Below the pieces are notes generated by a model, which was given only the letters and a program-made list of their open reading frames with translations, searched no databases and was not told the origin of the DNA. From positions 248,001 to 312,000 of the forward strand of contig CP099426.1 of assembly GCA_024114885.1 (NCBI GenBank): DNA of 64,000 bases, given 5' to 3'. The stretch comes from Septoria linicola (lineage: Eukaryota; Ascomycota; Dothideomycetes; Mycosphaerellales; Mycosphaerellaceae). Numbering within the stretch: the stretch's first letter is position 1; every line of letters starts with the position of its first letter. The position numbers were made by a program, and so were the translations under genes. Positions 57,720-64,000 of the stretch are shown here, one piece after another.

Positions 57720-58330
57720 GTATTGTTTCGCTTCGCATATCAATCCTGAATGCAGAGCTGGGCGTCTTTTGTGGGCGTTATGAGTGGGCGGGCCTCAGCG
57801 TGTGTCAGGACATGTGCTTCCACCTCTAATAATAGACTGTAATATATCTCCACAGCTGGAAGTCGTTCAGTGACTTTAGACGCTGGCATCTCGATAGGTA
57901 TGACAGATCTGTATGTTGAGCCGAACGACCGCCATGGGCGTGGCTGGTAAATGAAGCTTGGAACTACGAAGATCATGCACTTATGTCACTTATTGTAGAT
58001 GTTGTTCTGAGCACGTTGTAGTGGTGTCTCTTCTGCAAACTGCCCAGTGGCAGTCCGTGCGGGCATCTCGATACTTGTAGTATACCTGTTTATCGAGCTG
58101 GGCGAGATTCGTGGGCATGGCAGGTAGATGTAGCGAGAGTTTTTGAGGGCATAAGCCCATACGCAGGCTATATCGTGAATATGTTGTAGTAACACCTCTG
58201 TACCTAGGAGACTACCGAGTGACGTTGTGCCCAAGTATCTCAATCAATGAGACATACCTGTGCGCCGAGGTGGGCGAGCTTCCGTGGGCTTGATTGTTAG
58301 CTCAAAAGTCGTGTTGTTCATTTCGAACCA
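57720..58330. repeat. degenerate ~170-base tandem repeat
   Basis: At least three, probably four, diverged units. Landmarks are GCATCTCGATA-type boxes near 57,884, 58,061 and 58,231, and GAGCTGGGCGAG-type boxes near 57,752, 58,097 and 58,277, spaced roughly 170-180 bases. On the minus strand each unit resembles the end of an exon followed by a GTAT donor-like site, so they may be duplicated last exons of the relic at 58,258-59,055. Confidence 0.6.
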
Positions 58331-59055
58331 AGATCCAACTGCTACGGGACCGCACCTGAGTATTCGCTGAACGCTGACGCCCAAGTCCATGCAGAGCAAT
58401 CCACCGCACGCGATCAGGGACAGTAGCTGCGGGCGCGGATACTTCTCCGCAATCTCCACCTACTTGTGCATAAAGCGCACGTATCGAACAGTCCTCAAGA
58501 TATCCAGAACCATCGTTCCAAGCTAGACTTTGGAGTGCTCCATGGAACCCAGTATCTTCTTGATTTGCGACTCGTTGAGCCAGAGCACCTCCTCGTCGCC
58601 GTTGCATCCCAGGATGCAGCAACGTACCCTCAGAGCGTCTTTGTGCAAAAAAGGAATATCGCAAAAACGCAATAGCTCAGCGCGAGACTCTAGCACGTTG
58701 AGATTTGCACGCAGTCTTGTGGCCGTAGCGGTATAATCGTCGAGGGTAATTCCTGCATCGATGTCGGCGATGAGTCGTATGTGTTGCGGACTTATTGCAG
58801 GGAGCCATTGCAGGAGTTGGAGGACCTCCATTGTGTCGTGACTGGGATGCCTGGGAATACGGAACCTACAGGTTCCATAGTAGGCTTTAGCCACGAGTGT
58901 ACGGGTTCTGCGGTCTACTTGGAGTTGCCAGGCGGCTGATAGGTCTGACCGATGTGGACATCACCTGTCGGAAGACCAATGACAAGCGTCCAGTCGAGTA
59001 TCTCGTCTTGAAGTTCTTGTGGGAGTGCACGAATTTCCGTTACTGATAACGCCAT
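58258..59055 (-). pseudogene. F-box-like hypothetical protein, broken
   Basis: Starts MALSVTEIRALPQELQDEIL (ATG 59,053-59,055), an N-terminal LP-x-E-LQ-x-EI pattern like F-box or related fungal family proteins. A one-base loss near 58,925-58,933 shifts the frame between IGQTYQPP and WQLQVDRRTRTLVAKAYYG. Two in-frame TAG codons follow, at 58,523-58,525 (after MEHSKV) and 58,460-58,462 (after VRFMHK); both fit CAG to TAG in CpA context. The frame then runs to ARPPRRTG and a GTATGT donor at 58,257. The function of the family is unknown. It abuts the tandem repeat. Confidence 0.65.
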
Positions 59056-59145
59056 CTGGACTAGATGGTTGAGCAAAAGTTGAAGGTTTGAGTGCAAATT
59101 CGGTAGTTCGAGTAACTTAGAATATGTACGAGAACACCGTGCCAA

Positions 59146-59615
59146 GAGTTATTTAACACCAGGGATATACTTTCCAAGGGCCGTGGTTCTGAAGAAGTTC
59201 GCCGGATGCCGCACGCTAGAGCTCACGGACTGCGGTTGAACGTGATGGACTTAGTGCGCTGCTATGCAACTGGAGCGCGAGAGAACGCGGCAACGCTTCA
59301 GTGATGGAACGATGGATTATATCACCTGACTCGTCTCCTCCCACAAGTAACTTTACACTCACAGAGTACTTCAAGACATTGTGATGAGAGATTTTGAGAG
59401 GCATGGAGCTTACGAATGTGTGGAGAGTATTTCGCTTCAAGAATTCATTTTGAGAAGCATAACCACTGTGCGACAGTGATGTACTAGTGCCCTGCCATTC
59501 CTAGCGGATTCCCTCCTTCGATTGGTCTATGGTTGCCGCAACGTGCAGCAGTGTCTATTGCCGGTGTCAGTGGTGCGAAGCAGAAGTCAGGCAGGCTGTA
59601 TCACTCACACGGGAC
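59146..59615. other. intergenic, nothing recognised
   Basis: About 470 bases between a minus-strand relic and the 3' end of the RING-H2 gene. Confidence 0.5.
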
Positions 59616-60485
59616 TTAATGTCCCACCGCGAAGAACCTCTGATACCACATCATGATACCAGCCAAAAGAATCTCGTCGACAAAGCGAGTCGCCTCCCCG
59701 TTATGCTCTGCATCCATCTCCCCAATCTGCTGTCCCAATCCACTCAGCACCATAGTCCGTAGCCCACTCTGCAACTGTCTGAATGTCAGAAGCAATCCCG
59801 CCAAGTGCTTCACATTCGCAACAAGCAAGTTCAGGATCTTCCTTCCATCTTGGTGAGCCACAATTCCATCTTCCCATCGAGTGAACTTCATTACTGCTGC
59901 CGCCACACTCTGCTTCTGCTTGATTGCATACGCCGTGCTCACGAAGCTGAGAATTAGGTCGTCTTCCATCACAACCACAGGCCGAGCACCATCCAGCTGT
60001 GTCTCATCACCAAGAAATCCCATTTTGACCTGAGCGAGAATTGTGCTCAGTCTCTGCAGCACTTGGAAGTCGCGTTCGTATGCAAACCACATCTTGCGGC
60101 ATAACGGGCAGAAGTTTTGGTTGCCGACAATGTTTCGACGGATTGTGTGGAAGCAGCCGGCGTGGAGAACGTGTGGGCATCGATCGTGCTCGAGAATGAG
60201 TCTGTCTTGGGTGGGATCGTTGAGGCCAGGCAGGGGCTCGACGGTGGTGTCGCTGGGGTTCAAGTCTTGGAAGCAGATGGGGCATGGCTCGTAGTGCTTG
60301 TCACGTTTGCAGTCACCTCCGTCGAGGCATTGACTTTGATCGCTGGATTCGATGGGTGTGGAGGTGACTCGAGCTTGGTCGGTGATGAAGTATTGCTCTT
60401 TCTGAGCTGGGTCTTTGAGCATGGAGATGGTGTGCCAGGGTAGGTACTCTGGTGGTACCGGCACCACGAAGTAGTGCGACGCCAT
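59616..60485 (-). CDS. RING-H2 finger protein
   Basis: 289 residues from the ATG at 60,483-60,485 (MASHYFVVPVPPEYLPW); an upstream in-frame ATG at 60,596 would add 37 residues of low-complexity sequence. A RING-type zinc finger lies at about residues 68-129: CPICFQDL, a long insert with CPHVLHAGCFHTIRR, then FCPLCRKMW. This predicts an E3 ubiquitin ligase or a zinc-bound scaffold. The C-terminal half is helical without a recognised domain. No membrane segment, no lesion, no intron seen. It is divergent from the gene at 61,628. Confidence 0.8.
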   Translation of the reverse strand: MASHYFVVPVPPEYLPWHTISMLKDPAQKEQYFITDQARVTSTPIESSDQSQCLDGGDCKRDKHYEPCPICFQDLNPSDTTVEPLPGLNDPTQDRLILEHDRCPHVLHAGCFHTIRRNIVGNQNFCPLCRKMWFAYERDFQVLQRLSTILAQVKMGFLGDETQLDGARPVVVMEDDLILSFVSTAYAIKQKQSVAAAVMKFTRWEDGIVAHQDGRKILNLLVANVKHLAGLLLTFRQLQSGLRTMVLSGLGQQIGEMDAEHNGEATRFVDEILLAGIMMWYQRFFAVGH

Positions 60486-60596
60486 TGCTTCGGTAGTGGT
60501 GGAGACGTTGTTCGTATTGTTCGTGTTAAGGAGTCGGTGACTTATAAGAGAGTCGAGGCGGTGGTCGGTAGGTGGCGAATTGTCAACACCAAGCAC

Positions 60597-61627
60597 TTCT
60601 GGGTGCCACTAATGCAAGCGGTGCAGCAAGGGCTAACACTGCGGATGATAGTAATCCATGCAAACTGCTTCACTTCTGTCGCGAGGATCGTGCTAAACGT
60701 GCAGCGGCAGCTTTGAAGCTTTGCGGCACCCTTCTTGGCCCGCGATGGAGTAAAGTCTATACATTGCGTGGGCTAGATCTGTGTATAGGAAAGCGAAGGA
60801 CAGGAACTTGATGATTGAGCCAGTACATAGTCTGCAGATATACATATATCGAACGCAGAACGTCATTTCAACCAGTTTGCTGACGATCGGCAACCATAAA
60901 GAGCCTAGCTCCACGGCTTTGTCACGATTGATATGGAGTGGAGAACAATGAAAGAAGAGCCTCTCTTAGCCTTGACGCTTTCGGCCGTAGTAGATGTTCG
61001 AACTCTTGAATGTGGTCCTGTGGAAGAAAATGTTGCCTTCATGGTCTACACAGCCTGTATAGCCCAAGTTCGACCCCTTATATCTATTTTTCCAACCGTC
61101 CATCGATCGATACGAAGACCACGTCACTGACGGCGGATGAGCAGAATGTCGTATAGAATACTATATGTCAAGAACACGCCTTCATCAGAATCCTATCATC
61201 GATCGACGTTGATCCATCTGTCGTGATAGGCGCGAGCGGAACTCACGTGATTAGTGGAGCCTGGCTAAGGTCTTCGCGATGGAGCCGATAACGTCCTGTC
61301 CTGGGTAGCTTTGACCATCAAATTAGGAGACAGTCATGAGAGCCCTGCTCACAGCAGTCTCCAGACGCTGTCACGGGTCTCGCCAAAAAGTGACTGCAGT
61401 TGTGGTTGCTAGGCAAGAAACACGGTGGCTCGAGCCTTTGGTCACTCTCCAGTCTATCAAACGCCACGCGTCTGTCTGTTAGACACACTCGCACACGGGT
61501 TCTGTTCAGTCTAAACTCTCGACATCCACATCCGAACAACACACCGCAATACCTTGTTTTGCTATAGAGGCACACTCATTCACTCTTGTCACTGCAGCCT
61601 CGAGCTGTAGCTTACCCGACGCTCATC
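60597..61627. promoter_or_regulatory. divergent intergenic region
   Basis: About 1 kb between a minus-strand and a plus-strand gene start, so it should contain both promoters. No specific site stands out; pyrimidine-rich stretches precede 61,628. Confidence 0.45.
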
Positions 61628-62919
61628 ATGCCGACACTTACTTGGCGAGACTATGAGCGCCGCGATGTCTTCATCTTACAAAATGAGTATGACATGCCAG
61701 ACGAACAGGTACACGACATGATTGGCCGTCTTCATGGTGAGGGTTGGAAGAAACAGGGGCGTAAGAAGTACAACATTGGCGACATTCGCGACGGTGAGCT
61801 TTGATTTAATGAACACTTTCGACAAGCTGCTTTAGACTGACATTAACATAGAGGGCAAACACCGATGGGCACCAGGCAAGCGTCACTCCGACTGGAACAC
61901 CATCGATCCCACCGTCCTGCCACACAGTGCTCAAGAACAAAAGCTGCGCGGCGAGTCTCACGAACGAATCAAGAAAGCGGCAGCCATTTCGACAGGCAAG
62001 AACTGGTTGACTGGTAAAGACAACTCGCTCATCATCCTTTGGCCAAAGACCGGCTATGTGCGCGATCCCAGCACCTTCAATCCGCGAAAAAGCAAGAAGA
62101 ACAACAACAGCAAGCGCAAAGTTGCCAACAGTAAGCGCACTACTCGTCAGGTCGACAGCGTGCTGTCCAGTCCAAACCTCGCCCCATCAGCTCAAGGACG
62201 TACCGTCGCGGACACAAAGCAAGAACACGCCTCATCAAGCAAGAAGCAGCGACCACTCCTGAAACTCCCGATGGTCCACGCCAAGTCGCTCCGAAGCAGG
62301 GAGCAAGGTCTATTGTTGCGTTCATTGGAGAGCAAGAAGCCAGTAGGAGTGGGGTATGACTCTGAAATATATCAGTATGGTGTGATGATCGTCCGAACGT
62401 GGAATGGGATCACCGAGCAGAAGGAGCATGTGCTCGTTTGCAACGAAGACGTCTGCGCCACCTGTCAAGGCGAAGACACAGACGCTCAAGGCGGCAAAGC
62501 TAATGGAAGGAATCGATGACGAGGAGAGTCCCAGCGCCGGCATCCCATTTGTTCATTTGGGCAGGGACACCATGATCAACTACCACAACAGACGCTGCTT
62601 CAGCCAGTTCGTCCGCACCCAGATTCCAAGCATGGAGATTCCCGCCAAGACTACCATGACCACACTCTACTGCAAGCATGCTGGAAAGTGGGGACTTGTC
62701 GCTGCTCTCGCCTGCGTCCTTGAGGAGTGTGATGTGTGCGCTCCATACCTCCAGGAGATCAATACCGAGGATGATGTCTTCGCTGGTGCTGAGGACGATG
62801 TCGAGGACGATGTCGCGGAGGAAGATCTCAAGGAGGATATTCCGATGCTCAGTGCAGAAAACGACAGTGGTTACGAAGAGGAGGTCGAGCGCCCGCAAAA
62901 GCGTCGCCGCTTGGTGTGA
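61628..62919 (+). CDS. hypothetical basic/acidic protein, paralogue of 63,511 locus
   Basis: Proposed exons 61,628-61,793, 61,852-62,450 and 62,500-62,919 give 394 residues. It starts MPTLTWRDYERRDVFILQN, a compact helical N-terminus, followed by a WNTIDPT stretch, a lysine-rich middle (KSKKNNNSKRK), a cysteine-containing region (VLVCNED) and a very acidic tail (EDDVEDDVAEEDL) ending PQKRRRLV, a possible nuclear signal. Intron 1 (58 bases) is clear. The second intron (62,451-62,499) is less sure: its donor GTCTGC is weak, and the frame change there could instead be a one-base indel. No family recognised. The N-terminus matches the locus at 63,511. Confidence 0.6.
61794..61851 (+). other. intron 1 of hypothetical gene
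   Basis: 58 bases, donor GACG|GTGAGC, acceptor AACATAG|AGGGC, with GACTGACAT branch-like site. Confidence 0.85.
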
Positions 62920-63510
62920 TAAGCTTCGATCAACGAATGGGCATGGTGGGGACTCACGACGATGAAATTGCAGAAGGACCGGAGAAGCAGGGGCCATACT
63001 CGCTCGGAGCCCAATCGACGCTCGACGAGGTAGGCTGGAATCGTCTCAGATCGCTAGATTACTTAGCGACAGATAGCAATGCATAATGACTGACCTGAAA
63101 CAACACTTTACGAGCGATGATCCCATCTTGCCACCCTTGAGGTGTGCCGCTATCTATGCCAATCATGGTATCGGAGTTCCAGCCTAATGACAGTGAAATT
63201 GTTCGGGATAGTGCATCTGTGATCTTGGCATGCTCCTTTGTTGTCGTGAACGACTTCCAACTGAAGCCGATTCTTTGTACATACAGCCGCATCCAGCAAG
63301 GCCGCGATATCTGCAAACAAGACAATGCGTCGCGCGGTGCCTTTGGGGAGGGTTTTCCCACATTTCCACAATCTGCAAATTCTCGTCGGCCTATGCCTAT
63401 GTCCCGTTCAACTTTCACCCTAGTGCGTATATACAGGTCGACTCCATGTACGACTAGCCAGTAGAGCCGTTAAGGATTTTAGTATATGCAGCTTTCCGAT
63501 CGAATTGAAT
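62920..63510. other. intergenic, nothing recognised
   Basis: About 590 bases between two related plus-strand loci; the minus-strand frame at 63,059-63,418 has no family features. Confidence 0.45.
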
Positions 63511-64000
63511 ATGCCCACAGCAAGATGGACCGAAAAGGAGCGCCGCACAGGATTCATCTTGCAGGTTGTCCTGGGCCTCTCGGATCAGGAGGTGTTCGAC
63601 ATCATGGGCCGTATCTTTGGAGAGACCTGACGGGCACAATGGGAACGAAACGAGCGCAAAAAGTACCGCCTCAAGGACATTCGCGATGAGATCGAGTGGC
63701 GATGGTCTGAGGGTAAGCGACAAGCGCAGTGGAACACTATCGATCCTGAAGGTGGACCTGATGCGGCAGAGCGCGCCAACTGGATGCAGACACTTGGAGA
63801 GATCCACGCGGCTGCAGCCAACAGTGCTCTTCGAAACTTTCTGCTGGAAGACGATGATGGCAATCCACCCCGACCGCTTGCAGTGATCCAGATTCCCACG
63901 ACGCTGCCCTCATATCAGCGCGACCCAAATACCCACGATAGTGTCTTCTACAAAGGTCACAAACGCCCGCCCGGCCGTGTCTCCAACGCCAGTACACAAG
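63511..64000 (+). pseudogene. partial paralogue with nonsense codon (runs off window)
   Basis: Starts MPTARWTEKERRTGFILQ, closely similar in layout to the 61,628 gene (same MPT start, FILQ, a DIMGR/DMIGR box, RKKY, DIRD and QWNTIDP/DWNTIDP). A TGA at 63,628-63,630 interrupts an otherwise open frame that continues to the window end; CGA to TGA is a possible cause. It lacks the intron that its neighbour has after DIRD. Whether it is a pseudogene or carries an intron I cannot see cannot be settled without the rest. Confidence 0.55.

Noticed and set aside
63059..63418. 119-codon minus-strand frame
   Set aside because: No family features and lies between two related plus-strand loci; treated as chance.
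28846..64000. Secondary-metabolite or pathway cluster
   Set aside because: SDR, glucosyltransferase and transporter genes are scattered, two are dead, and no backbone synthase or regulator is present.

Overview
The window is from a filamentous ascomycete, probably a dothideomycete. Genes carry short introns of about 40-70 bases, there is a Syn8-type SNARE, an Arc1-type tRNA-binding cofactor, a maltose-permease-type sugar transporter and small F-box proteins, and the DNA splits into AT-rich repeat desert and gene-bearing DNA. The species is inferred, not shown.

Bases 1 to about 28,845 are repeat desert that has been through repeat-induced point mutation (RIP). CA and TG dinucleotides are almost absent and TA is in excess, while CG survives. 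It holds a full-length Ty3/gypsy element (780-7492) with 172-base LTRs and a 5-base target duplication, nested inside an older gypsy-type element (1-779 plus 7493 to about 12.6 kb). A second copy of the older element lies in the opposite orientation (about 16.6-23.66 kb) and shows the empty site. A Ty1/copia element on the minus strand (about 24.37-28.78 kb) runs to the border. A decayed coding region of unknown origin lies between (about 12.9-16.2 kb). None of these encodes an intact protein.

From 28.85 kb base composition is normal. Loci that look intact: an SDR oxidoreductase (31.3-32.2 kb, minus, with a GC-AG intron), a Syn8-like Qc-SNARE (32.5-33.3, minus), a RING/TRAF zinc-finger protein (35.15-36.92, plus), an alpha-glucoside permease-type MFS transporter (42.1-43.9, minus), a UBC-fold protein lacking the catalytic cysteine (51.8-52.3, minus), a DUF1446/AtuA-type protein with a 14-base exon (52.7-54.8, minus), an Arc1-type protein (55.5-56.96, plus), a RING-H2 protein (59.6-60.5, minus) and a hypothetical basic/acidic protein (61.6-62.9, plus).

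Nearly as many loci are broken: a dynamin-like GTPase, an F-box protein, a sterol-glucosyltransferase-type enzyme, a conserved hypothetical protein, two secreted proteins (one cysteine-rich with modular exons), a DHA1-type drug transporter, an F-box-like hypothetical protein followed by a tandem repeat, and a partial paralogue of the 61.6 kb gene running off the end. Several nonsense codons are CAG-to-TAG or CAA-to-TAA, the change RIP makes; others fit CpG decay or are indels. A MULE-type MITE with perfect 32-base inverted repeats and a 9-base target duplication lies at 33,599-34,462.

No operon-like pathway or biosynthetic cluster is evident. The window reads as housekeeping genes mixed with decaying accessory genes beside a RIP-silenced transposon block. 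I saw no convincing tRNA, rRNA or CRISPR array.
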